From the NCBI RefSeq assembly GCF_000263855.1, contig NZ_AJWX01000018.1, positions 1 to 64,000 of the forward strand: a DNA stretch of 64,000 nucleotides. Direction: 5' to 3'. The position numbers and the translations under genes are program-made. A model generated the notes under the pieces. It did not search any database. It saw nothing but the letters and a program-made list of their open reading frames with translations, and was not told the DNA's origin. This document shows, piece after piece, positions 1 to 9,119 of this stretch. Source of the stretch: Pseudomonas sp. M47T1. Lineage in GTDB: Bacteria > Pseudomonadota > Gammaproteobacteria > Pseudomonadales > Pseudomonadaceae. Within the stretch, counting starts at the first letter, position 1. Every line of letters begins with the position of its first letter.

Positions 1-122
1 TACCGGCGCCGACGCCAGCGTCACCGTGCAGATGATTCGGCCGCCTTCGGCCGACGCCATCGCGCATAACCGGAAGACTCGCGGTGCCGATCCATTCAAA
101 TATGGGGCGCCGGGAAGACGAT
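1..122 (+). CDS. possible 3' end of an unidentified gene (partial)
   Basis: Frame 2 is open from the window edge to a TGA at 120-122 and reads about 40 residues ending in PFKYGAPGRR. Codon use looks coding (C/G in third positions), and the other plus frames stop sooner. I do not recognise the product, and only the tail is present, so no function is proposed. It faces the convergent cytochrome b561 gene; nothing else is seen in the 46 bases between them. Confidence 0.3.
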
Positions 123-168
123 GAGCCACCCTCTTATTTGACCCATTCAGGTATTCGGGCAGGACTAC

Positions 169-714
169 TTATCTTCGCGGCAGCATCCGCACCAACGTGT
201 TATCGCGCACCACGTAGTGGTGAAACACCCCCGCCAGCGCATGCAGACCGATCAGCCAATACCCCCAGGTACCGATCTGTTCATGCCAATGCTTGATCTG
301 CTTGGCGGTGTCTTCATTCGGGCCAATCAAGTGTGGCAACTCCAGCCCCCAGAACGGCACCGGCTTGTCGGCGGCGCTCAGGGTCAGCCAGCCCAGCAGC
401 GGCATGGCCACCATCAGGGCGTAGAGCAGGGCGTGCATCAGGTGCGCAAGGCCAGTCTGCCAGGCCGGGGGCTTGGGAGTGATCCTGGGCGCGGCACCGA
501 CGATTTTTGCCGCCAGGCGAATCCACACCAGCGCAAACACGGTCAAGCCGGTCATGAAGTGCAATTGCACGATCAACATCCGGCTATCACTGCCCTTGGG
601 GAAGTTGCCGCGCAGTTCGATGCAGGCATAGACGATGGCCAGCAGCACCAGCATCAGCCAGTGCAGGGCAATGGACAGGCTGCCGTAACGGGCCTCGGTA
701 TTCTTCCAGGTCAT
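169..714 (-). CDS. cytochrome b561 family protein
   Basis: Predicted inner-membrane di-heme b-type cytochrome of 181 residues, the usual size of the bacterial CybB/YodB family, thought to pass electrons between quinol and a partner. The sequence shows four hydrophobic helices, beginning with SIALHWLMLVLLAIVYACIE, and membrane-embedded histidines as heme ligands (LHW near the N terminus, LHF before helix 2, LMHALLY in helix 3, LHALAGVFHHY in helix 4). The ATG at 714 is preferred because GAGG lies six bases upstream; a GTG four codons earlier overlaps that ribosome site. It lies 33 bases after the end of the DUF1853 gene on the same strand, so the two may be co-transcribed. The physiological partner is unknown. 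Confidence 0.85.
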   Translation of the reverse strand: MTWKNTEARYGSLSIALHWLMLVLLAIVYACIELRGNFPKGSDSRMLIVQLHFMTGLTVFALVWIRLAAKIVGAAPRITPKPPAWQTGLAHLMHALLYALMVAMPLLGWLTLSAADKPVPFWGLELPHLIGPNEDTAKQIKHWHEQIGTWGYWLIGLHALAGVFHHYVVRDNTLVRMLPRR

Positions 715-747
715 GGGGTTCCTCACGGTCGTTGCTGTTTTATATTT

Positions 748-1701
748 TTAGGTATTGCCGGGCACATTGGGCCACAGGTTGGCCACCAAAAACAGGCGTT
801 CAGCCTCTTCCCAGGCGCCATCCTCCACTTGGACCAGCCGGACCAGCAATTGTGCCGGGGCCATGGGGTCCAGTGCCGTCAGCCATTGTTGCAGTTGTTC
901 GGTGCTCCAGGTGTCCTGCTGGCCGTAGCGAGCCGGCGCCAGCCAGGCGTGACGTGGCAGCACCTGCCAGCGGCCCGGCGGGCTGGCGGCGTAGAAGGCC
1001 GGCCAGTCGCACTGGTGCAGCCACTGGCCCTTGAGGTGCTGGGGGTGAGCGCCCAGGGGCGGGGCGGCGGTGCCGGGCCAGGGGTAGAGCAGGTAGCCGC
1101 CCAGCCACAACTGCGCGCTGAACACATCGATATCCAGCGCGGCCAGGGCTTGGCGGCTTTCAGCCCGTGCCGAAATCGGCAGTTGATGATCGTGCAGGTG
1201 CGCCAGCTTGCGGTCCAGGCGGTCGTGGCTGCCGGGGCCCAGCCAGTGAGACGGGTCATGACCGTCGCCGGCCTGCGGGCCCAGGTACAGCTTGATAGCC
1301 AGCTCCAGGTGATGCACGCCGTCGCCATCGCGCAGCAGAATGTCCAGCTCGCCCAAGGTGTGGCCCTCGCGGCGAATGGGCAGGTTGGCGGCGATCAGGT
1401 CGATGCCGGGGGCCTGGCTCAGGGCAAATTGCCACAAACGCTCGTAATAGAGCCCCAGCCGACGGGTGGCAGCGCCCCGGGTCAGCCATTCCACCAGCGG
1501 TCTGTGATCCTGGTCCAATGCCCGCAACCAGGCCTCCAGGTGCCCGGGCTGCGCCACCCAGTCGCTGCCGGTCAGCGGATGGCGCTGTGGCCACGGCGTC
1601 TGGGCCAGCATCGGCGGGGCCAGGATCACCCAGGCAAGGTCACGCACCTGGGGCTGGCGCAGGTGGCGAGGTAGAGCGGCCAGGGAGGGAAAGAGGTTCA
1701 T
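748..1701 (-). CDS. DUF1853 family protein
   Basis: A 317-residue soluble protein without signal peptide or membrane helix. The segment with [16 protein letters not shown] followed by [11 protein letters not shown] resembles the DUF1853 family, whose E..D..(E/D)xK arrangement recalls nuclease folds; that relation is inference. The family is conserved in Pseudomonas next to nadK but has no established function. The ATG at 1701 starts [16 protein letters not shown]; the frame is open further upstream, but that part runs into a REP palindrome and is unlikely to be coding. It is divergent from nadK. Confidence 0.75.
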   Translation of the reverse strand: MNLFPSLAALPRHLRQPQVRDLAWVILAPPMLAQTPWPQRHPLTGSDWVAQPGHLEAWLRALDQDHRPLVEWLTRGAATRRLGLYYERLWQFALSQAPGIDLIAANLPIRREGHTLGELDILLRDGDGVHHLELAIKLYLGPQAGDGHDPSHWLGPGSHDRLDRKLAHLHDHQLPISARAESRQALAALDIDVFSAQLWLGGYLLYPWPGTAAPPLGAHPQHLKGQWLHQCDWPAFYAASPPGRWQVLPRHAWLAPARYGQQDTWSTEQLQQWLTALDPMAPAQLLVRLVQVEDGAWEEAERLFLVANLWPNVPGNT

Positions 1702-1789
1702 GGTGCGAGCATAGCTGGTTGCCAACCTGTGCGCCGCTCCCACAAAAGCCGTTGCGGCCATACACGACCTCGTCGCTGCCAAGTACCCC

Positions 1790-1875
1790 TGTGGGAGCGG
1801 GCTCTGCCCGCGAAGCAGACACCGCGGTATTTCAGATACTCTGCGGCGTTCTTTTCCCGGGTAGAACCCGTACAG
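1790..1875. repeat. REP palindrome pair in the DUF1853-nadK divergent spacer
   Basis: The 402-base spacer 1702-2103 holds a REP palindrome (GTGGGAGCGGGCTCTGCCCG at 1791) and a diverged inverse copy (CCCGGGTAGAACCCG) about 45 bases on, the Pseudomonas paired-REP arrangement. A half unit (CGCTCCCACAAAAGCCG) lies at about 1734-1750. An ATGGGTT/AACCCAT dyad at about 1953-1973 is the only other structure noticed. No small gene is evident. Confidence 0.85.
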
Positions 1876-2103
1876 GTTTGTTTCCAGCGTACCGTTCCAG
1901 GGGCATCTCAACCGTCCGCCCTGTGTGCCTGGCAGCGAATCGGTGTGTCCCGGATGGGTTTACTTGCAACCCATGAAGAACCTGCATAGGGGCCATGGCG
2001 CAAACCTTTTTGTCCTGCCCGTTGCTTTCCCCCATAATCGACCCCACGTTTCCCAAGGCGCCGCCCCAAGGCCGCGCCCGTTGCAGACCCCCGCAGGAGC
2101 CCC

Positions 2104-2994
2104 ATGGAGCAATTTCGCAATATCGGTATCATCGGCCGCCTCGGCAGTTCCCAGGTGCTTGATACCATTCGCCGCCTGAAAAAATTCCTGCTCGACCGGC
2201 ACATGCACGTCATTCTCGAAGACACCATTGCCGAAGTCCTGCCAGGCCACGGCTTGCAGACCTCCACGCGCAAGATGCTCGGCGAGGTCTGCGACATGGT
2301 CATTGTCGTGGGTGGCGACGGCAGCCTGCTGGGCGCCGCGCGGGCCCTGGCCAAGCACAATGTGCCGGTGCTGGGCATCAACCGCGGCAGCCTGGGCTTT
2401 CTCACCGACATTCGCCCCGACGAGCTGGAAGTGAAGGTGGCCGAGGTGCTGGACGGCCATTACCTGGTGGAAAACCGCTTCCTGCTGCAGGCCGAAGTGC
2501 GCCGCCACGGCGAGGCCATCGGCCAGGGCGATGCGCTCAACGACGTGGTGCTGCACCCCGGCAAGTCCACGCGCATGATCGAGTTCGAGATCTACATCGA
2601 CGGCCAGTTCGTGTGCAGCCAGAAGGCCGATGGCCTGATCGTGGCCACGCCTACCGGCTCCACGGCCTACGCGCTGTCGGCGGGCGGGCCGATCATGCAC
2701 CCCAAGCTCGACGCCATCGTCATCGTGCCCATGTACCCGCACACCCTGTCGGGCCGCCCTATCGTGGTGGACGGCAACAGCGAGCTGAAAATCGTCGTGT
2801 CCAAGGACATGACCATCTACCCGCAAGTGTCCTGTGACGGCCAGAACCACTTTACCTGCGCCCCGGGCGACACGGTCACGGTCAGCAAGAAATCGCAGAA
2901 ACTGCGCCTGATCCACCCGCTGGACCACAACTACTACGAAGTCTGCCGCACCAAACTCGGTTGGGGCAGCCGGCTGGGAGGCACAGGAGACTGA
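2104..2994 (+). CDS. nadK: NAD kinase
   Basis: Cytosolic enzyme that phosphorylates NAD+ with ATP to give NADP+. The 296-residue protein has the family landmarks: GGDGS at 70-74, the NxGxLGFL-like segment GINRGSLGFLTDI from 91, LNDVV near 145-149 and ATPTGSTAYALSAGGP from 181. The length matches bacterial NadK. The ATG follows a GCAGGAG ribosome site. Its TGA overlaps the ATG of the phosphoesterase gene (TGATG), the first of several overlaps in the nadK-phosphoesterase-rhomboid-DUF1315-DUF2797-pepN run, which probably forms one transcript. Confidence 0.97.
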   Translation: MEQFRNIGIIGRLGSSQVLDTIRRLKKFLLDRHMHVILEDTIAEVLPGHGLQTSTRKMLGEVCDMVIVVGGDGSLLGAARALAKHNVPVLGINRGSLGFLTDIRPDELEVKVAEVLDGHYLVENRFLLQAEVRRHGEAIGQGDALNDVVLHPGKSTRMIEFEIYIDGQFVCSQKADGLIVATPTGSTAYALSAGGPIMHPKLDAIVIVPMYPHTLSGRPIVVDGNSELKIVVSKDMTIYPQVSCDGQNHFTCAPGDTVTVSKKSQKLRLIHPLDHNYYEVCRTKLGWGSRLGGTGD

Positions 2995-3965
2995 TGCTCG
3001 ATCCCGCACGCAGCTACGATCTTATCGGTGACGTGCACGGTTGCGCTCATACCCTTGAGCACTTGCTCGACACCCTCGGTTACCGCAAGCAGGGCGGCAT
3101 TTGGCGCCACGCCCAGCGCCAGGCGCTGTTTCTGGGTGACATCATCGACCGCGGCCCGCGCATTCGCGAGGCGCTGCACATCGTCCACGACATGGTGGAC
3201 GCCGGCCAGGCACGCTGCATCATGGGCAACCATGAATTCAACGCGCTGGGCTGGTGTACTGCGGCGCCACCGGGCAGCGGCAAGCAGTTCGTGCGCGAGC
3301 ACACGCCGCGCCATGCCCGGCTGATCGGCGAGACCCTGGCCCAGTTCGAGCAGTACCCGGCGGACTGGAAAGACTTTGTGCAGTGGTTCTACGACATGCC
3401 GCTGTTCATCGACGCCGGGCGCTTCCGCCTGGTGCACGCCTGCTGGGACACCAGCATGATCGAGCTGCTGCGCGGCCAATACCCCGACGGCTGCATCGAC
3501 GAACACTTTGTGCAGGCCGCCGCCGTGCCGGGCAGCTTTGCGTGCAACGTCTTCGACCGGCTGCTGCGTGGTACCGACATGCGCCTGCCCGACGGCATGA
3601 CCCTGACCGGCGGCGACGGCCTGACCCGGGCGTTTTTCCGCACCAAGTTCTGGGAAGACGACCCGCAAACCTACGGTGACATTGTGTTCCAACCCGATGC
3701 GCTGCCCGCGGACGTGGCCAGCACGCCGCTGTCCAGCAGCCAGAAAAACAACCTGTTGCGCTATGGCCTCGACGAGCCCCTGCTGTTCGTCGGCCACTAC
3801 TGGCGCAGCGGCCGCCCGTCGGCCATCCGCCCGAACCTGGCGTGCCTGGACTATAGCGCCGTACTCTACGGCAAGCTGGTGGCCTACCGCCTGGACCAGG
3901 AAACGCGCATCGACCCGCACAAGTTCGTGTGGGTGGACGTCGAGCGTGCGGCGGTGCGCCCATGA
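2994..3965 (+). CDS. metallophosphoesterase (calcineurin-like)
   Basis: Predicted di-metal phosphatase of 323 residues. The metal-binding signature is complete: GDVHG at 12-16, GDIIDRG at 48-54 and GNHE at 78-81, with downstream histidines in LVHACWD and VGHYWR. The pattern is that of PPP-type bacterial protein or diadenosine tetraphosphate phosphatases; the real substrate cannot be read from sequence. The ATG at 2994 overlaps the nadK stop by one base, and the gene ends in an ATGA overlap with the rhomboid gene, so translation is likely coupled across all three. Confidence 0.85.
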   Translation: MLDPARSYDLIGDVHGCAHTLEHLLDTLGYRKQGGIWRHAQRQALFLGDIIDRGPRIREALHIVHDMVDAGQARCIMGNHEFNALGWCTAAPPGSGKQFVREHTPRHARLIGETLAQFEQYPADWKDFVQWFYDMPLFIDAGRFRLVHACWDTSMIELLRGQYPDGCIDEHFVQAAAVPGSFACNVFDRLLRGTDMRLPDGMTLTGGDGLTRAFFRTKFWEDDPQTYGDIVFQPDALPADVASTPLSSSQKNNLLRYGLDEPLLFVGHYWRSGRPSAIRPNLACLDYSAVLYGKLVAYRLDQETRIDPHKFVWVDVERAAVRP

Positions 3966-4837
3966 AGCCGGTAACCGCGATGCGCGTGCCGCTGGCGACC
4001 GACCTGGGCGGCTTCGTCAAGCTGCTGCGCCGCCTGCAAATGCCTCATCGGGTCAGCGAAGAGCGCGACGAACAGGTGGTGTGGGCGGCGGACGAGAAAA
4101 TGGCTGCCGATATCCGTGAGCTGTACCAACGCTTCCCGGACGGCAATGCCGATGTCGACCTCGACCTCAGCCAGTACCAACCCCAGCCGCGCTTTACCCG
4201 GCCGAGCCTGGCCGCACAGGCGCGTGCGTGCCCGGCCACTACCTTCGTGCTGTTGCTGTGCCTGGTGGTGGCGGTCCTGACCTACCTGGGCGACAACGTC
4301 GACACCCTGCACTGGCTGACCTTCCAGGACTTCAGCTATGACAGCCAGAACCTCTACTTCATCCCCCTGGCCACCAGCCTCGATGCCGGCCAGTGGTGGC
4401 GGCTGTTCACGCCCATGTTCCTGCATTTCGGCGTGCTGCACCTGGCCATGAACGCCCTGTGGTACTGGGAACTGGGCAAGCGTGTGGAGATCCTGCAGGG
4501 GCGCATCAACCTGTTGGGGCTGACGCTGCTGATCGGCCTGCTGTCCAACGTCGCACAATACGGGTACAGCGGCCCCAGCCTGTTCGGCGGCCTGTCGGGC
4601 GTACTGTACGGCTTGCTGGGCCACGTGTTCGTGTTCCAGTGGCTGGCGCCCAACAACATCTATCGCATGCCGCGCGGCATCCTGGTGATGATGCTGATCT
4701 GGCTGGTGGCGTGCATGACACCGTTGGTCAGCATGTTCGGCCAGATCGCCAATGGCGCCCACGTGGGCGGGCTGTTGGTCGGTTGTGTCACAGGGCTCTT
4801 GGGTGGCGCCTTCGCGCGCCGTAAACTACGCGCATAA
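3962..4837 (+). CDS. rhomboid family intramembrane serine protease
   Basis: Integral membrane protease of 291 residues. A cytoplasmic N-terminal domain (about 1-90) precedes six or so hydrophobic helices. Catalytic features are present: HLAMN at 160-164, GLSG with the nucleophile Ser212, and AHVGG with His267, the Ser-His dyad of GlpG-type rhomboids. The N-terminal region resembles the small cytosolic domain of GlpG. It starts in a four-base ATGA overlap with the phosphoesterase gene and ends 14 bases before the DUF1315 gene. The substrate is unknown; GlpG itself is one candidate identity, so no symbol is given. Confidence 0.88.
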   Translation: MKPVTAMRVPLATDLGGFVKLLRRLQMPHRVSEERDEQVVWAADEKMAADIRELYQRFPDGNADVDLDLSQYQPQPRFTRPSLAAQARACPATTFVLLLCLVVAVLTYLGDNVDTLHWLTFQDFSYDSQNLYFIPLATSLDAGQWWRLFTPMFLHFGVLHLAMNALWYWELGKRVEILQGRINLLGLTLLIGLLSNVAQYGYSGPSLFGGLSGVLYGLLGHVFVFQWLAPNNIYRMPRGILVMMLIWLVACMTPLVSMFGQIANGAHVGGLLVGCVTGLLGGAFARRKLRA

Positions 4838-4851
4838 ATTCTGGAGACGTC

Positions 4852-5112
4852 ATGACTTCCTTCGCCCACATGATTGAAAACATCACCCCCGAGATCTACG
4901 AGAGCCTTAAACTGGCCGTGGAAATCGGCAAATGGTCCGACGGCCGCAAGCTCACCACCGAGCAGAAAGAATTGTCGTTGCAGGCGGTGATCGCCTGGGA
5001 AATGCAGAACCTGCCCGAAGACCAGCGCACCGGCTACATGGGCCCGCAGGAATGCGCCTCGAAGTCGGCGCCGGTGGCCAACATCCTGTTCAAGTCGGAT
5101 GCTGTCCATTGA
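4852..5112 (+). CDS. DUF1315 (YeaC-like) family protein
   Basis: An 86-residue cytosolic protein of the YeaC/DUF1315 type: an acidic helix-rich N terminus, then KLTTEQKELSLQAVIAWEM and a short tail. Family members are about 90 residues and have no assigned function. The TGA overlaps the proposed TTG start of the next gene (TTGA), which argues for coupled translation with the DUF2797 protein. Confidence 0.8.
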   Translation: MTSFAHMIENITPEIYESLKLAVEIGKWSDGRKLTTEQKELSLQAVIAWEMQNLPEDQRTGYMGPQECASKSAPVANILFKSDAVH

Positions 5113-5939
5113 ACGAGATTGGTCGCGGTACCCTGAGCAAGATGGCCACCCGGCTCGACGAGTCGGCGGTCCAGTACAGCTTTCGCCTGGGCGATGTCGA
5201 GATCCCGGTCAACGAGATGATCGGCAAGCCCTTGCGCCTGGAATTCCTGGGCGCCATTCACTGCACCCACTGCGGTCGAAAGACCAAGACCAGCTTCAGC
5301 CAGGGTTACTGCTACCCGTGCATGACCAAGCTGGCCCAGTGCGATGTATGCATCATGAGCCCCGAGCGCTGCCACTACGACGCCGGTACCTGCCGCGAGC
5401 CGTCCTGGGGCGAGCAGTTCTGCATGACCGACCACGTGGTGTACCTGGCCAACTCGTCGGGCGTGAAGGTCGGTATCACCCGCGCCACCCAGTTGCCCAC
5501 CCGCTGGCTCGACCAGGGCGCCAGCCAGGCCATGCCGATCGTGCGCGTGGCCACCCGTCAGCAGTCGGGCCTGGTGGAAGACCTGTTCCGCTCGCAAGTG
5601 GCCGACCGCACCAACTGGCGCGCGCTGCTCAAGGGCGACGCAGCCCCGGTGAACCTGGCCGAAGTGCGCGACATGCTGTTCGACACCTGCGGCGCCGGCT
5701 TGTCGCTGTTGCAGGAACGCTTCGGCCTGCAGGCGATCCAACCGCTACAGGACAGCCAGGTTGTGGAAATCCGCTACCCGGTAGAGGCCTACCCGGCCAA
5801 GATCACCAGCTTCAACCTGGACAAGAACCCCGTGGCCGAGGGTACGCTGCTGGGCATCAAGGGCCAGTACCTGATCTTTGACACCGGCGTGATCAATATT
5901 CGCAAATACACGGCGTACCAGCTCGCCGTGCATCAGTAG
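5109..5939 (+). CDS. DUF2797 family protein with cysteine clusters
   Basis: A 276-residue cytosolic protein of unknown function matching the DUF2797 pattern. The N-terminal half has CTHCGRKT and CYPC, then CDVC and further Cys/His residues (CHYDAGTC), a probable zinc site; it continues into VYLANSSGVKVGITR, a GIY-YIG-like segment. A nuclease relation is inference only. The TTG at 5109 overlaps the preceding stop by three bases (TTGA); an alternative ATG lies at 5142, with a weak ribosome site. The stop is 12 bases before pepN. Confidence 0.75.
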   Translation: MNEIGRGTLSKMATRLDESAVQYSFRLGDVEIPVNEMIGKPLRLEFLGAIHCTHCGRKTKTSFSQGYCYPCMTKLAQCDVCIMSPERCHYDAGTCREPSWGEQFCMTDHVVYLANSSGVKVGITRATQLPTRWLDQGASQAMPIVRVATRQQSGLVEDLFRSQVADRTNWRALLKGDAAPVNLAEVRDMLFDTCGAGLSLLQERFGLQAIQPLQDSQVVEIRYPVEAYPAKITSFNLDKNPVAEGTLLGIKGQYLIFDTGVINIRKYTAYQLAVHQ

Positions 5940-5951
5940 AAGGATGTCAGC

Positions 5952-8609
5952 ATGCGCACCGAACAGCCGAAAATGATTTACCTCAAGGATTACCAGGCCC
6001 CTGAGTACCTGATCGACGAAACGCACCTGACCTTCGAGCTGCACGATGACCACACCCTGGTCCACGCGCAGCTGGTCATGCGCCGCAACCCGGCGCGCGG
6101 TGCCGGCCTGCCACCGCTGGTGCTCGATGGCCAGCAGCTCGAACTGCTGTCGGTCAGTGTCGGTGACAGCGAGCTGTCGCCCGCCGACTACCAGCTCGAC
6201 GACAGCCACCTCACCCTGCACCCCAAGGCCGACGCCTTCACGGTGGACACCAGCGTGCGCATCCACCCCGAGACCAACACGGCGCTGGAAGGCCTGTACA
6301 AGTCGGGCAAGATGTTCTGCACCCAGTGCGAGGCCGAGGGCTTCCGCAAGATCACCTACTACCTCGACCGCCCGGACGTGATGAGCAAGTTCACCACCAC
6401 GGTCAGTGCCGAGCAACACAGCTACCCGATACTGCTGTCCAACGGCAACCCGATTGCCAGCGGCCCCAGTGAAGACGGCCGCCACTGGGCCACCTGGGAA
6501 GACCCGTTCATGAAGCCTGCGTACCTGTTCGCGCTGGTGGCCGGTGACCTGTGGTGCGTGGAAGACACGTTCACCACGATGTCTGCCCGCGAGGTTGCCC
6601 TGCGCATCTACGTCGAGCCGGAAAACATCGACAAGTGCCAACACGCCATGACCAGCCTGAAGAAGTCCATGCGCTGGGACGAAGAGACCTATGGCCGCGA
6701 GTACGACCTGGACATCTTCATGATCGTCGCGGTCAACGACTTCAACATGGGCGCCATGGAGAACAAGGGCCTCAACATCTTCAACTCCAGCGCCGTGCTG
6801 GCCCGCGCCGAAACCGCCACCGATGCCGCCCACCAGCGCGTCGAGGCCATCGTCGCCCACGAATACTTCCACAACTGGTCGGGCAACCGCGTCACCTGCC
6901 GCGACTGGTTCCAGCTGTCGCTCAAGGAAGGCTTCACGGTGTTCCGCGACGCCGGTTTCTCCTCGGACATGAACTCGGCCACGGTCAAGCGCATCCAGGA
7001 CGTGGCCTACCTGCGCACCCACCAGTTCGCCGAAGACGCCGGCCCCATGGCCCACCCGGTGCGCCCGGACAGCTTTATCGAGATCTCCAACTTCTACACC
7101 CTGACCGTGTACGAGAAGGGTTCGGAAGTGGTGGGCATGATCCACACCCTGCTGGGCGCTGAAGGCTTCCGCAAGGGCAGTGACCTGTACTTCGAGCGCC
7201 ACGACGGCCAGGCCGTGACCTGCGACGATTTCGTCAAGGCCATGGAAGACGCCAATGGCGTTGACCTGACCCAGTTCAAGCGCTGGTACAGCCAGGCCGG
7301 CACGCCGCGCCTGCAGGTCAGCGAAAGCTACGACGCCGCCGCCAAGACCTACAGCCTGCATTTCCACCAGACCTGCCCGGCCACCCCGGACAAGGCCGAG
7401 AAACTGCCGTTCGTGATCCCGGTGGCCCTGGGCCTGATCGACGCCCACGGCAACGACCTGCCGCTGCGCCTGCAAGGCGAACCCCAACCGCAGGGTAGCA
7501 GCCGCGTGCTGTCGGTGACCGAGGAAGACCAGACCTTTGTGTTTGAGGGCATCGAGGCCAAGCCACTGCCATCGCTGCTGCGTGGTTTCAGCGCGCCGGT
7601 GAAACTCAGCTTCGACTACAGCCGCGACCAGTTGATGGTGCTGATGCAGCACGACAGCGACGGTTTCAACCGCTGGGACGCCGGCCAGCGCCTGGCCGTA
7701 CAGTGCCTGCAGGAACTGACTGCGCAGTACATGGAAAACCAGCCGATGGTGCTGGACCCACGGCTGATCACCGCGTTCGGTACAGTGCTGGCCAACCACA
7801 GCCTGGACCAGGCCATGGTGGCCGAAATGCTCTCGCTGCCGAGCGAAGCCTACCTGGCCGAACTCAGCGACCGCGCCGAAGTGGACGCCATCCACGCCGC
7901 CCGCGAATTCGCCCGCGGGCAAATTGCCGAACACCTGTACGGCGCCCTGTGGCAGCGCTACCAGGCCAACCGAGCCATCTCCCGCGACACCGCGTACGTG
8001 CCGGAAGCCGAGCACTTCGCTCGCCGTGCCCTGCAGAACATCGCCCTGTCGTACCTGATGCTCACGGCCAAGCCAGAAGTGCTGGAAGCCACCCTGGAAC
8101 AGTTCGACGCCTGCGACAACATGACCGAGCGCCTGACCGCGCTGGCCGTGCTGGTCAACTCGCAGTTCGACGCCGAGAAAGCCAAGGCCTTGGCAAGCTT
8201 CGCCGAGCACTTCAAGGACAACCCCCTGGTCATGGACCAGTGGTTCAGCGTGCAGGCCGGCAGCACCTTGCCGGGCGGCCTGAAGCGCGTACAAGCGCTG
8301 ATGGAACACCCAGCCTTCACCTTGAAAAACCCCAACAAGGTGCGCGCCCTGATCGGTGCCTTTGCCCAGCAGAACCTGGTCAACTTCCACGCCGTGGACG
8401 GGTCGGGCTACCGCTTCCTGGCCGACCTGATCATCCAGCTCAACGCCCTCAACCCCCAGATCGCCGCCCGCCAACTGTCACCGCTGACCCGCTGGCGCAA
8501 ATACGACCCGCACCGCCAGGCGCTGATGCGCGGCGAGCTGGAGCGGATTTTGGCGTCCGGTGAGTTGAGCAGTGATGTGTATGAAGTGGTGAGCAAGAGC
8601 CTGGCGTAA
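5952..8609 (+). CDS. pepN: aminopeptidase N (M1 metallopeptidase)
   Basis: Zinc exopeptidase of 885 residues that removes N-terminal amino acids from peptides in the cytoplasm. The M1 signature is intact: GAMEN at 267-271, the HExxH zinc site HEYFH at 303-307 and the third zinc ligand Glu326 in LKEG. Length fits the proteobacterial PepN subfamily (about 870-890). The last part (residues about 795-885) has a degraded second copy 1.9 kb downstream at 10464-10800. A hairpin followed by T residues lies after the stop. Confidence 0.97.
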   Translation: MRTEQPKMIYLKDYQAPEYLIDETHLTFELHDDHTLVHAQLVMRRNPARGAGLPPLVLDGQQLELLSVSVGDSELSPADYQLDDSHLTLHPKADAFTVDTSVRIHPETNTALEGLYKSGKMFCTQCEAEGFRKITYYLDRPDVMSKFTTTVSAEQHSYPILLSNGNPIASGPSEDGRHWATWEDPFMKPAYLFALVAGDLWCVEDTFTTMSAREVALRIYVEPENIDKCQHAMTSLKKSMRWDEETYGREYDLDIFMIVAVNDFNMGAMENKGLNIFNSSAVLARAETATDAAHQRVEAIVAHEYFHNWSGNRVTCRDWFQLSLKEGFTVFRDAGFSSDMNSATVKRIQDVAYLRTHQFAEDAGPMAHPVRPDSFIEISNFYTLTVYEKGSEVVGMIHTLLGAEGFRKGSDLYFERHDGQAVTCDDFVKAMEDANGVDLTQFKRWYSQAGTPRLQVSESYDAAAKTYSLHFHQTCPATPDKAEKLPFVIPVALGLIDAHGNDLPLRLQGEPQPQGSSRVLSVTEEDQTFVFEGIEAKPLPSLLRGFSAPVKLSFDYSRDQLMVLMQHDSDGFNRWDAGQRLAVQCLQELTAQYMENQPMVLDPRLITAFGTVLANHSLDQAMVAEMLSLPSEAYLAELSDRAEVDAIHAAREFARGQIAEHLYGALWQRYQANRAISRDTAYVPEAEHFARRALQNIALSYLMLTAKPEVLEATLEQFDACDNMTERLTALAVLVNSQFDAEKAKALASFAEHFKDNPLVMDQWFSVQAGSTLPGGLKRVQALMEHPAFTLKNPNKVRALIGAFAQQNLVNFHAVDGSGYRFLADLIIQLNALNPQIAARQLSPLTRWRKYDPHRQALMRGELERILASGELSSDVYEVVSKSLA

Positions 8610-8646
8610 GTCAGGCGCTTGCACCCAGGCGCCGTCCCTGCCCAGC

Positions 8647-8663
8647 AGGCGCGACGCCTTTTT
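8647..8663 (+). terminator. probable rho-independent terminator of pepN
   Basis: AGGCG-CGA-CGCCT stem followed by four T residues, 38 bases after the pepN stop. A GGCGC/GCGCC dyad lies just upstream. Diverged versions of this trailer follow the pepN remnant near 10770-10795. Confidence 0.5.
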
Positions 8664-8702
8664 CATGGCTTGCAGAAAATGGCGGCACACAGGACCAGCG
8701 TC

Positions 8703-8808
8703 GAACGCACAAGGCTGACAACTCGATACATCAGGCCATTGTACGTTGTAACAAATGTGGGAGCGGGTTCTACCCGCGAAGCGCCGCGCGGGCGGCGCTC
8801 GATCTCAT
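8703..8808 (-). repeat. composite intergenic repeat, copy A (inverted)
   Basis: Read on the minus strand, this segment matches the repeat at 12990-13101, from the CTTGG...TCG end through GTTGTAACAAAT / TTGTTGCAACG and a REP-like GTGGGAGCGGGTTCTACCCG core to GGCGCTCGATCTCA. It lies 94 bases after pepN and is inverted relative to the copies at 8948 and 12947. Confidence 0.7.
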
Positions 8809-8855
8809 GAACACCACAAAAACCGACAAGCGCTTCCAAACCACACCACAAACCC

Positions 8856-8944
8856 GTAGCCACTGCCGCCAGGCTGAGCTGGCCGGTGTGAACCCTGAGG
8901 ACATCCAGCGAAGCACAGGGCCAGCGCAGCCTGCGGCAGCGGGA
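8856..8944 (+). repeat. dispersed hairpin element (GTAGCC.CTGCCGCCAGGC type)
   Basis: An 89-base element with inverted ends: GTAGCCACTGCCGCCAGGC at the left and GCCTGCGGCAGCGGGA at the right. Its interior (GAGCTGGCCGGTGTGAACCCT...) matches the reverse complement of 60617-60708 closely. Other relatives are at 12918, 19178, 49461 and 51883. The rest of the spacer 8610-9042 is made of this element plus repeat copies A and B; no gene is seen. Confidence 0.7.
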
Positions 8945-8947
8945 TTG

Positions 8948-9042
8948 CGTCATGGCCGCCAGGTGCTAGTCGATGTTTTTCTAGCGCCCTCGAGATCGAG
9001 CGCCGTCCGCACGGCGCTTCCCGGGCAGAGCCCGGTCCCACA
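8948..9042 (+). repeat. composite intergenic repeat, left half (copy B), cut by the IS
   Basis: From CGTCATGGCC through AGGTGCTAGTCGATGTTTTT and GAGATCGAGCGCCGTCCGCA to CCCGGTCCCACA it is nearly identical to 12947-13041. The match stops abruptly at 9042 and resumes at 10397 (copy C), so the insertion sequence sits inside one original repeat. Confidence 0.85.
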
Positions 9043-9119
9043 GTCTATGGTTACCCCCTTTTCTGCAATACTGTACTGAGATGTTCGTGAATTTGGTTTG
9101 CGTCAATCTATTCGGCGTC

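Noticed and set aside
5745-8474. A 909-codon open frame on the minus strand opposite pepN
   Set aside because: It mirrors pepN codon structure in GC-rich DNA, is full of His/Val/Gly runs and shows no domain; pepN is unquestionably the gene.
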